Shown here one piece after another: positions 8,340-15,172 of a stretch of 16,854 nt of DNA. The notes below the pieces were generated by a model. It saw nothing but the letters and a program-made list of their open reading frames with translations, had not been told where the DNA came from and searched no databases. Made by a program: the position numbers and the translations under genes. Where the stretch lies: assembly GCA_016866635.1 (NCBI GenBank), contig VGLT01000003.1:1-16854 (forward strand). The letters are read 5' to 3'. The number at the start of each line of letters is the position of its first letter. Within the stretch, counting starts at the first letter, position 1. This stretch comes from Candidatus Uhrbacteria bacterium. Its GTDB lineage: Bacteria > Patescibacteriota > Patescibacteriia > 2-12-FULL-60-25.

Positions 8340-8376
8340 GAACGCCCTCGGGATCTCCTCGGGGGCGTTCATAATT
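8340..8376 (+). terminator. Rho-independent terminator of the GC-rich orphan gene
   Basis: GAACGCCC (8340-8347) pairs with GGGCGTTC (8363-8370), followed by ATAATTTTATT. The U tract is imperfect. It lies 35 bp after the stop codon. Confidence 0.75.
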
Positions 8377-8401
8377 TTATTACAACCAATTCAAATTACC
8401 A

Positions 8402-8881
8402 TCATTTATGATAGGTCTTGTGAGCGAGAATCGTCTCTGCGCGATAGAGTTGTTCGAGGAGGGTGATGCGCGCGAGAAGATGGGGGAGGGTTTGTCGACC
8501 TAAGGATAGAACAAAATCCGCTCGCTGTCGTACGGATTTGTCGAGACCCCACGAGCCGCCAATCAGAAAGACGATCGCTCGACCGCCCTGGGTCCAGTCA
8601 TCGAGTTTGGAGGCGAATTCCATCGAAGCTAAATTTTTTCCTGTTTCATCCAAAACAACGACGGTTGATCCATCCGGAATGGCTTTGAGTAGTTGCTCAG
8701 CTTCGATCATCTTTGTCTTATTCTCATCAGGCTTGGCTGACCCGCCATGCCCCTCTTTCAATTCAGAGATTTCGATTTTGGCAAACGGTCCAAGGCGTTT
8801 GAGGTAACTGTGGATAGCTTGTGGATGCCAATCCTCGTGCGCAGATCCAATAGCTCGAATATATAGGCGGTGCATAGGCAT
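8402..8881 (-). CDS. rlmH: 23S rRNA (pseudouridine-1915-N3)-methyltransferase RlmH
   Basis: 159 residues from the ATG at 8881. The frame extends upstream to 9004, but the RlmH family starts here and is about 155-160 residues long. ATG at 8875 is an equally good start. SPOUT-class knotted fold: the SAM-binding region includes LDETGKNLAS (78-87), LIGGSWGL (106-113), and the knot block LSLGRQTLPHLLARITLLEQLYRA (125-148), ending in the family-typical YHK. It methylates the pseudouridine in helix 69 of 23S rRNA on assembled 70S ribosomes. The target loop AACTATAA is preserved in the adjacent 23S gene (near 11513). The gene is divergent from the rRNA operon and separated from its promoter by a 26-nt palindrome. 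Confidence 0.92.
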   Translation of the reverse strand: MPMHRLYIRAIGSAHEDWHPQAIHSYLKRLGPFAKIEISELKEGHGGSAKPDENKTKMIEAEQLLKAIPDGSTVVVLDETGKNLASMEFASKLDDWTQGGRAIVFLIGGSWGLDKSVRQRADFVLSLGRQTLPHLLARITLLEQLYRAETILAHKTYHK

Positions 8882-8902
8882 TTTTATTGATGTTTTTTGC
8901 CT

Positions 8903-8928
8903 ACCCAGCCCTTCGCGAAGGGCGGGGT
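8903..8928. repeat. 26-nt palindrome between rlmH and the rRNA promoter
   Basis: The core GCCCTTCGCGAAGGGC (8908-8923) is a perfect palindrome. It extends to ACCC...GGGT with a single mismatched position. It ends on the first base of the -35 hexamer of the rRNA promoter and lies 22 bp upstream of the rlmH start. Either an operator for the divergent pair or a small dispersed palindromic repeat. Confidence 0.6.
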
Positions 8929-8956
8929 TGACAGGGTTTTCTGATTCGTATAAACT
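8928..8956 (+). promoter_or_regulatory. Probable promoter of the 23S-5S rRNA operon
   Basis: TTGACA at 8928-8933 and TAAACT at 8951-8956, 17-nt spacing. Transcription would start near 8963. It is the best promoter upstream of the processing stem at 9260-9285, which must be transcribed to pair with the trailer. Confidence 0.65.
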
Positions 8957-9102
8957 CGTGACACTTAAATACGCCATCTCCCAGGAATGTGGATAGATTA
9001 TCACACGGGAGCACTGGAGATTCCAAACAGCTTTTTACCCTTGATGTTTACCTCATCAACTTCTCGACTAAGCTAAATTCGGATCTCCGTTAGAGACTTC
9101 GA

Positions 9103-9139
9103 GTGCTTGGTCGCAGAAAGAAGCGATCAAGCACTTTTT
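9103..9139 (+). terminator. Terminator-like hairpin inside the rRNA leader
   Basis: GTGCTTGGTCGC (9103-9114) pairs with GCGATCAAGCAC (9123-9134), 12 bp with one G-U, followed directly by TTTTT (9135-9139). It sits between the promoter and the 23S gene, so it must be read through, act as an attenuator, or end a short separate RNA of about 175 nt. Confidence 0.6.
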
Positions 9140-9259
9140 CGTTTCAAGGTTAGTCAGACAGTGATGGAGCCTGATGCTCATGAGCCTCTATCATTGTCTG
9201 TCTCTTATCTCTCGCACTGGACGCCCCGGAGAGGCAGATCGAACTTCGACAACAGAAGA

Positions 9260-9285
9260 TGTCAGTACATAATATGTGCAAGGCA
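9260..9285 (+). promoter_or_regulatory. 5' arm of the 23S precursor processing stem
   Basis: This 26-nt segment is complementary to 13311-13336 at 25 of 26 positions. The two arms bracket the whole 23S gene, as RNase III-type precursor stems do. Mature ends lie about 95 nt inside on each side. Confidence 0.85.
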
Positions 9286-9614
9286 TAAAAACACATATTG
9301 CAATTTCAAGTAAAGCGTAAAAAAGAAATACACCTTAAGTATCTGTCATTTGGATCCGACTCTGTCGGAGATCTGAATGGCCGAAGCACGTAAGGGCGTA
9401 CGGTGGATGGCTAGGCAGCGAGGAGCCGATGAAGGACGTGGCAGCCTGCGATAAGTCTCGGGGAGGTGGCAAGCAACCTGTGATCCGAGAATGTCCGAAT
9501 GGGGAAACCTTTGCTGATGAACTCAGCAAGCTCACATCTGAATACATAGGATGTGAACGGGAACTTGGCGAAGTGAAACATCTCAGTAGCCAAAGGAAAA
9601 GAAAAAAAGTATAC

Positions 9615-9686
9615 GCAGATTTTTGTCATTGGGCACTGGGGTCTGGTCTCTCCGGAGACCTGACCCCTCCAATGACAAAAATCTGC
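9615..9686 (+). other. Hairpin insertion (IVS-like) in domain I of 23S rRNA
   Basis: GCAGATTTTTGTCATTGG (9615-9632) is perfectly complementary to 9669-9686. Inside it GGGGTC (9638-9643) pairs GACCCC (9662-9667) and GGTCTC (9645-9650) pairs GAGACC (9655-9660) around a TCCG loop. It lies between conserved GGAAAAGAAA and AGTAGCGGCGAGCGAA, where E. coli has only a short stem. Resembles intervening sequences cut out by RNase III in other bacteria. Confidence 0.75.
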
Positions 9687-10650
9687 ATGATTCCCTTAGT
9701 AGCGGCGAGCGAAACGGGACGAGCCAAAACCAATATCATTAACTTCTGTCAGGGGTTAGACGCAAGTTTAACAACGAACGGGAGGGCGAGCTTGGGCTTT
9801 CGTGATGTTGGTGTTGCGGGACGGGACACGTACTCCCCAAGGAGTGCAGAGGGATGAATAGTCGTTAGCCCAATCCGCTGGAAAGCGGAACCAAAGACGG
9901 TGATAGTCCGGTAAGCGACAACCATTATTCTCTTTCGTTCTAGATCCAAAGTACTACGAGGCCCGAGAAACCTCGTAGGAAGCAGCCACGACGATGTGGC
10001 AAGGCTAAATACTCCTCCTGACCGATAGTGAACAAGTACAGTGATGGAAAGCTGAAAAGCAGCCCGGGAGGGCGATGAAACAGTATCTGAAACCGTACGC
10101 TTACAAGGAGTTGGAGCGGGTAGCAATATCCGTTACAGCGTTCCTATTGAAGAATGAGCCAACGAGTGTGCTATACGTCGCTTGGTTAATCCCCCGAGGG
10201 GGAGGAGCCACAGTGAAAGCGAGCCTGAATAGGGCGTCGCGACTGCCTCTGGTAGTCGCAACGGTGGCGTATACACGACCCGAAACCCGGTGATCTATCC
10301 ATGCCCAGGATGAAGTCTGGCGAAAGCCAGATGGAGGTCCGAACCCACGAGCCGTGCGACACTCGGGGATGAGGTGTGGATAGCGGTGAAATTCCAATCG
10401 AACTGGGTGATAGCTGGTTCTCCCTGAAATAGATTTTGGTCTAGCGCTGATACATAGCTTCGTGGAGGTAGAGCACTGAATGGAACCTGGGGCGCAAGCC
10501 TACAGTTTCCAACCAAACTCCGAATGCCACGAAGTGTTCCCAGCAGTCAGTCCTTGGGGGCTAAGCTCCAATGGACAAAAGGGAAACAGCCCTTGATCGC
10601 AGACTAAGGTCCCTAAATGTATGCTCAGTGTAAAAGGTGGTTGGGTGACT

Positions 10651-10688
<38 letters not shown>

Positions 10689-12096
10689 TAAAGAAAGCGT
10701 AACAGCTCACTGGTCAAGTTACTCAGCGCCGAAAACTTATCGGGGCTCAAGCATACTACCGAAGTCGCGGAATGTGAGTGTTCTTCGGAACACTGCATTG
10801 GTAAGGGAGCATTCTGATCGCGCAGAAGCGAAAGGCGTGAGCCATCGTGGAGCGTTCAGAAGTGAGAATGTTGGCATAAGTAGCAAAAAGAAAGGTGAGA
10901 ATCCTTTCCACCATAAACCCAAGGTTTCCAGGGCAACGCGAATCGTCCCTGGGTTAGTCGGTCCTAAGGCGAGGCCGAAAGGCGTAGTCGATGGACAGCA
11001 GGTTAATATTCCTGCACTTCTGTATTTTTTCGACGGAGTGACACATCGTTCAACTGGTCGAGTCTCCTGGAATGAGACTTCGGGCGCGTAGGGGTGATCT
11101 GTAGGTAAATCCGCAGGTCATACACCTCGACGTGAGCGCAAGTCTGCCGAAAGGCGGGCAAGGATTGGGACTGCGGTGTCGAGAAAACCTTCTAGAGTTA
11201 AGGATACAGAAACCGTACCGTAAACCGACACAGGTGGGTGGGCATACGTGTGCCAAGGTGTACGAGAGAACCCATGTTTAGGAACTCGGCAATACAACGG
11301 CCGTACCTTCGGTATAAGGCCTGCCCATCGCAAGATGGGCCGCAGCTAAAGACGCTTTCCGACTGTTTACCAAAAACACAGCTTCCTGCAAAACCGCAAG
11401 GTGAGGTATAGGAAGTGATGCCTGGCCAGTGTCAGAACGTTAAGGGGAGGGGTCATCCCCGCAGCAATGCGGGGGGCAGCCCTGAACTTAAGCGCTGATG
11501 AACGCCGGCGATAACTATAATCGTCCTAAGGTAGCGAAATTCCTTGTCGGGTGAGTTCCGACCCGCACGAATGGCATAACGAGAGAGCGACTGTCTCAAC
11601 ATGGGACTCGGCGAAATTGCAAGTGGGGTGAAGATGCCCTGTACGCGCAGTCAGACGAAAAGACCCCGTGAAGCTTTACTACAACTTGATATTGGGTATT
11701 GTCCTAGCATGTTCAGTGTAGGTGGGAGCCGCAAGGCAACGATGAGACACCACCCTTACTCTGATAATATTCTTATCATGACCCATGAATCTGGGTTGTG
11801 AGACAGTATCTGGTGGGTAGTTTAACTGGGGCGGTTGCCTCCCAAACAGTAACGGAGGCGTTCACAAAGGTCAGCTAGGCGCGGATGGAAATCGCGCTGA
11901 TCCCGCAATGGGACAAGCTGGCTTAACTGCAAGACCAACAAGTCGAGCAGATGCGAAAGCAGGACATAGTGATCCGACCGTACGATATCGGACGGCGGAA
12001 GCTCAACGGATAAAAGCTACTCCGGGGATAACAGGCTGATCTGGTCCAAGAGTCCACATCGACGACCAGGTTTGGCACCTCGATGTCGGCCCATCG

Positions 12097-12184
<88 letters not shown>

Positions 12185-12933
12185 AGAATCGTGCTGTCTA
12201 TAAATTCGACTATATGCTGGAAACTCTGAATGTTTCTTTCGGAGAAAGAAACGAAGTATCTCAAGCTACGTGGAATAATTCATCTACGTGAAAATGCTAT
12301 GAGTGCAGACAATCAGCAGGGAAGAGTACAACTTGAACCGTGGTACATCAGTGGGTTTGTGGATGGGGAAGGAAGTTTTCACATTGCGTTATATCAGGAT
12401 TCGGGAGTTCGATCCGGCTGGCGGGTCATTCCAGAATTTCATGTATCGCAACGTGAATCGAGTAAGCATGTATTGGAAGAGGTTAAAAACTTTTTTCAGT
12501 GCGGCAATCTCAAACCAAACCATCGAACAAATCCAAAAGATGTTACGTACGTGTATGTGGTGCGAAATCGTGAAGATCTTCTTCACAAGATTGTTCCATT
12601 TTTCTTTCAATATCCTTTGCGAACAGAAAAGTCGAAAGATTTTCTTTTGTTCGTTGAAGTAATGAAGAGGATGGAGAACAATGACCACATAACAAAGGAA
12701 GGAGTAAAAGAAATTATCAACTTGGCCTATCAAATGAATGGCCAGGGGAGATATCGAAGGAAACTTCATCAAGTGTAAAACCCTCAGAGACTATATGTCG
12801 AACGTCCCGCAGGATTGCGGGAATGAAGATATAGTCCGAACTGCATGGCGACATGCAGAACCCCGCAGAAATGCGGGGTCGCCGCAGAACACAATTACAG
12901 ATTTCAGACGCGGTTTGTGTAAGTAACAATTTG
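12185..12933 (+). mobile_element. Group I intron in 23S rRNA, encoding a LAGLIDADG protein
   Basis: 749 nt. The 5' exon ends in AGACAGT, which pairs with the internal guide GCTGTCT (12193-12199) to form P1 with a U-G at the splice site. The intron ends in G (12933). Core elements: P3 CGAC-T-ATAT (12207-12215) with ATATGTCG (12793-12800); P4 TGCTG (12215-12219) with CAGCA (12314-12318, Q element); P6 AGGG (12318-12321) with CCCT (12781-12784); R element CTCAGAGACTA (12783-12793); P7 GACTA (12789-12793) with TAGTC (12832-12836) in the S element AAGATATAGTCC (12826-12837); P8 CCCGC/GCGGG; then P9 hairpins with GCGA and GAAA tetraloops. The ORF fills the P6 loop. The insertion point corresponds to just after E. 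coli position 2604, in the peptidyl-transferase centre. Confidence 0.93.
12299..12778 (+). CDS. LAGLIDADG homing endonuclease (intron-encoded)
   Basis: 159 residues from the ATG at 12299. The single motif WYISGFVDGEGSFH (15-28) carries the catalytic acid D22, so the protein would act as a homodimer. Conserved regions after it include FHVSQRE, the basic NPKDVTYVYVV strand and PLRTEKSKDFLLF. It would cut an intron-less 23S gene to promote homing, and may also help splicing as a maturase. The frame also opens at 12230, but that start would run through the intron P5 strand. Even from 12299 the first codons overlap P5' and the Q element, so the same bases serve RNA folding and coding. The ORF appears intact. 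Confidence 0.88.
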   Translation: MSADNQQGRVQLEPWYISGFVDGEGSFHIALYQDSGVRSGWRVIPEFHVSQRESSKHVLEEVKNFFQCGNLKPNHRTNPKDVTYVYVVRNREDLLHKIVPFFFQYPLRTEKSKDFLLFVEVMKRMENNDHITKEGVKEIINLAYQMNGQGRYRRKLHQV

Positions 12934-13205
12934 TCGGTCTCCTGTCTACTGCGCGCGTGGAATGTTGCGGAGGCTCATCTCTAGTACGAGAGGACCGAGA
13001 TGGATAGACCTCTAGTGCGCCTGCTGTCCTACCAAGGGCACCGCAGGGTAGCTACGTCTAGCACGGATAAACGCTGAAAGCATCTAAGCGTGAAGCCGTC
13101 TCCAAGATTAACATTCGTCATAGGACCCTCCGAGACGAGGAGGTTGATAGGTGGTAGGTGGAAGAGCCGCAAGGCTTGTAGCCGAGCCATACTAATAGTC
13201 CAATG

Positions 13206-13266
13206 CTTCGGCCATTCAGCTTGCCCCGTGATCACAAAGTGATTGTACGGGGATTGAATGGCGAAG
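13206..13266 (+). other. Trailer hairpin overlapping the 23S 3' end
   Basis: CTTCGGCCATTCA (13206-13218) can pair with TGAATGGCGAAG (13255-13266) with one bulge. Inside, CCCCGT (13224-13229) pairs ACGGGG (13247-13252) and ATCAC pairs GTGAT around AAA. The left arm is the same sequence that pairs with the 23S 5' end. Confidence 0.7.
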
Positions 13267-13310
13267 AAAAATTAACGTGTATTTCTAGCGTATAGCAAGT
13301 GTGTCTAACG

Positions 13311-13336
13311 TGCCTTGCACATATGATGTACTGACA
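13311..13336 (+). promoter_or_regulatory. 3' arm of the 23S precursor processing stem
   Basis: Complementary to 9260-9285 at 25 of 26 positions. It lies in the 23S-5S spacer, about 100 nt after the mature 23S end and 79 nt before 5S. The spacer contains no tRNA gene. Confidence 0.85.
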
Positions 13337-13414
13337 AAAAATTGAGCCCTCGATTTTATTTAGGATTTATTTGCTACTGGCCTACCGGCCTACTAGCCTA
13401 CATCCTGGATGAGG

Positions 13415-13530
<116 letters not shown>

Positions 13531-13537
13531 ATTACGT

Positions 13538-13564
13538 AAAAAACCGCTTAAAAGGCGGTTTTTT
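13538..13564 (+). terminator. Rho-independent terminator of the rRNA operon
   Basis: AAAAAACCGC (13538-13547) pairs with GCGGTTTTTT (13555-13564), a 10-bp stem with a 7-nt loop whose 3' arm is the U tract. The A-rich 5' arm could also work in reverse. An outer ACGTAA/TTACGT pair extends the symmetry. Confidence 0.93.
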
Positions 13565-13587
13565 GCTTACGTGATAGCATTGACGAA

Positions 13588-13604
13588 TATAGCTAGAAAT
13601 AGGT
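13588..13604 (+). repeat. 17-bp repeat copy, right of 5S
   Basis: TATAGCTAGAAATAGGT is identical to the right half of the palindrome at 14577-14616. The two copies lie on either side of the GC-rich pyrH block. A decayed version (TATTTCTAGC, 13280-13289, then g-TATAGC) lies in the 23S-5S spacer. Confidence 0.75.
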
Positions 13605-13643
13605 AACTCATAAAATGCATCCGATGGTAATTTTAGATTTTTT

Positions 13644-13680
13644 AAAGAAACCACCCCCCGGCCTTGCGGTCGGAGGGTGG
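13644..13680 (-). terminator. Rho-independent terminator of pyrH
   Basis: On the minus strand a GC-rich hairpin (13651-13680, 13 paired positions with one mismatch and one G-U) is followed by TTTCTTT. It begins 15 bp after the pyrH stop codon. Confidence 0.85.
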
Positions 13681-13694
13681 GGAGAGAGGGGGAG

Positions 13695-14423
13695 TCAGGC
13701 GACGACTTCTTCCGAGGTCACGAGCGAGCCGATGTCGGCGCCGGTCAGGGCGGCGGTGATGGCTCCCTCCTCGAGCAGAGAGAACACCCGGATGGGTATG
13801 CGCTGGGTGCGGCATAGCGCGAATGCCTCCGTGTCCATCACGTGGAGATCGTCGTGAATACAGCGGTTGTAGGACACCCGCGACAGGCGCTTGGCGTCAC
13901 CGTGCTTCCTCGGATCCTTGTCGTACACGCCGTCGGTGTTGGTGGCCTTGAAGATCACGCCTGCCTGGGTCTCGCAGGCGCGCAGGGCCGCAGCGTAGTC
14001 GGTCGTGCAGTAGGGGTGACCCGTTCCACCGACCAGGAGGATGACACGCCCCTTCTCCAGGTGTCGTCGCGCTCGCTGGATGATGTACGGTTCACCAACT
14101 GCCCGGATCTCCACACCCGACATGAGTCGCGTCTCGACCCGATGACAGCGCTTGAGCAGGTCTCGCAGGACGATGCCGTTCTGGACGGTGGCGAGCATGC
14201 CGAAGTTGTCGGCCTCGGTGCGATCCATCCCGTGGCTCGCCCCATTAGCCCCACGGAAGATGTTGCCGCCTCCGAGGACGACGCCGATCTCGACTCCTTT
14301 GTCGTGTGCCATCTTGATCTCGTGGGCGATACGATCGAGAGTGCTGGGATCGTAGGGGAAGGTATTGCTCGGGCCGAGGAGCGCCTCCCCGGAGAGTTTG
14401 AGCAAAATGCGCGAAACAGGCAT
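13695..14423 (-). CDS. pyrH: UMP kinase (uridylate kinase)
   Basis: 242 residues from the ATG at 14423, preceded by a perfect AAGGAGG. Converts UMP to UDP with ATP in pyrimidine nucleotide synthesis; bacterial enzymes are hexamers of the amino-acid-kinase fold. Motifs: LLKLSGEAL (7-15), GVVLGGGNIFRG (47-58), DNFGMLATVQN (72-82), GGTGHPYCTTD (132-142), the nucleotide-binding KATNTDGVYDKDP (159-171) where most relatives have KATKVDGVY, and VMDTEA (195-200). Length is normal. The codons are strongly G/C-ending, unlike the adjacent zinc-ribbon gene or the copper genes. The strong Shine-Dalgarno also contrasts with the neighbours. No frr or tsf gene sits next to it, although pyrH is often found with them. 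The block is flanked by 17-bp repeat copies. Confidence 0.95.
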   Translation of the reverse strand: MPVSRILLKLSGEALLGPSNTFPYDPSTLDRIAHEIKMAHDKGVEIGVVLGGGNIFRGANGASHGMDRTEADNFGMLATVQNGIVLRDLLKRCHRVETRLMSGVEIRAVGEPYIIQRARRHLEKGRVILLVGGTGHPYCTTDYAAALRACETQAGVIFKATNTDGVYDKDPRKHGDAKRLSRVSYNRCIHDDLHVMDTEAFALCRTQRIPIRVFSLLEEGAITAALTGADIGSLVTSEEVVA

Positions 14424-14669
14424 GGGACCCTCCTTGAAGGTTCGTGTCTAACCACAAGAGTGTTTATCAGATACGGAAAGAAAGGTAAAATATCCTTTAT
14501 TTCGCTGGTAGATCACTGGGTGGAGTATGGAGAGAGGGCGGTGGAGTTGTTGAAGTAAGCTTTAACGTTGTTTTAACAGTAACCTATTTCTAGCTATAGC
14601 TAGAAATAGGTTACTGGTATTTTGCTTTGTTTGTATTGGTCAGATATCCTGTTGTGAACATCAGTTTGT
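14424..14669. other. Intergenic region between divergent pyrH and zinc-ribbon genes
   Basis: No gene seen. The pyrH leader occupies the left end. Composition switches from GC-rich to AT-rich here. The centre holds the 18-bp hairpin at 14577-14616. A weak promoter-like pair TTTGCT (14621-14626) and TATCCT (14645-14650) precedes the zinc-ribbon gene. Confidence 0.4.
14577..14616. repeat. Perfect 18-bp palindromic hairpin
   Basis: CAGTAACCTATTTCTAGC (14577-14594) and its exact complement (14599-14616) enclose a TATA loop. The right half recurs at 13588-13604. There is no T tract, so this is less likely a terminator than a palindromic repeat or protein-binding site. Confidence 0.85.
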
Positions 14670-15005
14670 ATGAAACCAAAAACAGCTTTTAAAAAAGATG
14701 TCTTTAAAAAAGCGCGCGGTGGGCGATCGCGATTAATGGATATTCGCTGTGTTAAATGTGAGCAGCATCTTTGTTTCTATCAAAAAGATGGGCCAGGAAT
14801 GTTAAAACGGATGTATCTTGATCGCATCCATGATTCCAAAAAGTGGAGTGATCTTCAGCACCTCCCTTTTAAGAACCTCCCCCAATTTGTTTGTGATAAC
14901 TGCCATGAAGTTTTAGGGGTTCCCATGATATATAAAAAGGAACATCGACTTGCGTTTAGGTTGTTTCAGGGATCTGTTCAGAAAAAGATTACAAAGGCTG
15001 TTTAA
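14670..15005 (+). CDS. Small zinc-ribbon protein, function unknown
   Basis: 111 residues. The N-terminal 20 residues are basic (KKDVFKKARGGRSR), which fits RNA or DNA contact. C27-x2-C30 and C75-x2-C78 make a plausible four-cysteine zinc ribbon, with an extra cysteine at 35. Between them is the distinctive block CFYQKDGPGMLKRMYLDRI (35-53). The C-terminus is again basic (QKKITKAV). I do not recognise a named family. A nucleic-acid-associated role is inference. No clear Shine-Dalgarno. Composition is AT-rich, unlike the neighbouring pyrH. Confidence 0.78.
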   Translation: MKPKTAFKKDVFKKARGGRSRLMDIRCVKCEQHLCFYQKDGPGMLKRMYLDRIHDSKKWSDLQHLPFKNLPQFVCDNCHEVLGVPMIYKKEHRLAFRLFQGSVQKKITKAV

Positions 15006-15038
15006 TCTTGTTTAAAGCAGTACTTTCTTTAAAAGTAT

Positions 15039-15149
15039 TCAAAACCGCTGACCGAGAATCCAAAACGTTCCTCCGACAAGGATGACGGCCATGAGAGGCT
15101 TGCGATCCAAAAAAGTCACACGACACCCTGTTTCTTGACGATTGTTCAT
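15039..15149 (-). CDS. Possible 36-residue single-pass membrane peptide
   Basis: ATG at 15149 to TGA at 15039. The peptide has a polar N-terminus (MNNRQETGCR), then LDRKPL and one hydrophobic segment MAVILVGGTFWILG, ending QRF. Topology would be positive-in with a single membrane helix. It fits neatly between the zinc-ribbon gene and the promoter region of the next gene, in a stretch that otherwise holds nothing. There is no good Shine-Dalgarno, and the ORF is short enough to arise by chance. Confidence 0.35.
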   Translation of the reverse strand: MNNRQETGCRVTFLDRKPLMAVILVGGTFWILGQRF

Positions 15150-15164
15150 AAAGAGGAATATCCT
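15135..15164 (+). promoter_or_regulatory. Possible promoter of the Met-rich membrane protein gene
   Basis: TTGACG (15135-15140) and TATCCT (15159-15164) with 18-nt spacing. Transcription would start at or within a few bases of the GTG at 15173, which has no Shine-Dalgarno at a usual distance, so a leaderless message is possible. Confidence 0.4.
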
Positions 15165-15172
15165 GTTTTAGT

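Larger units (their letters stand above)
8963..9378 (+). other. 23S rRNA leader (no protein-coding gene)
   Basis: About 415 nt with no credible ORF and no tRNA. It is dense in hairpins: TTGATG/CATCAA (9041-9059), a terminator-like hairpin (9103-9139), CAGACAGTGAT/ATCATTGTCTG (9155-9200), the 5' arm of the processing stem (9260-9285), and CCGAC/GTCGG (near 9356-9369) just before the mature 23S. No 16S gene occurs in this position. Confidence 0.65.

Noticed and set aside
8882..9004. N-terminal extension of the rlmH frame
   Set aside because: It would add 41 residues before the conserved family start, and the DNA there carries the palindrome and the opposite-strand rRNA promoter.
8963..9260. 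tRNA, tmRNA or 6S RNA in the rRNA leader
   Set aside because: I found no tRNA T-loop or CCA end, no tmRNA ends, and no convincing 6S-type open bubble. The hairpins are described as leader structure only.
9246..9273. Promoter-like TCGACA / CATAAT with 16-nt spacing just upstream of 23S
   Set aside because: It overlaps the 5' arm of the processing stem. A start near 9280 would leave most of that arm out of the RNA, although it matches the trailer almost perfectly. The upstream promoter fits better.
12230..12298. Upstream start for the homing endonuclease
   Set aside because: These codons run through the P5 region (including a GTTTCTTT/AAAGAAAC hairpin), show no family similarity, and have no ribosome-binding site.
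13842..14558. 238-codon open frame on the plus strand
   Set aside because: It is antisense to pyrH. Long antisense frames are expected opposite GC-rich genes with biased codons, and the product resembles nothing.
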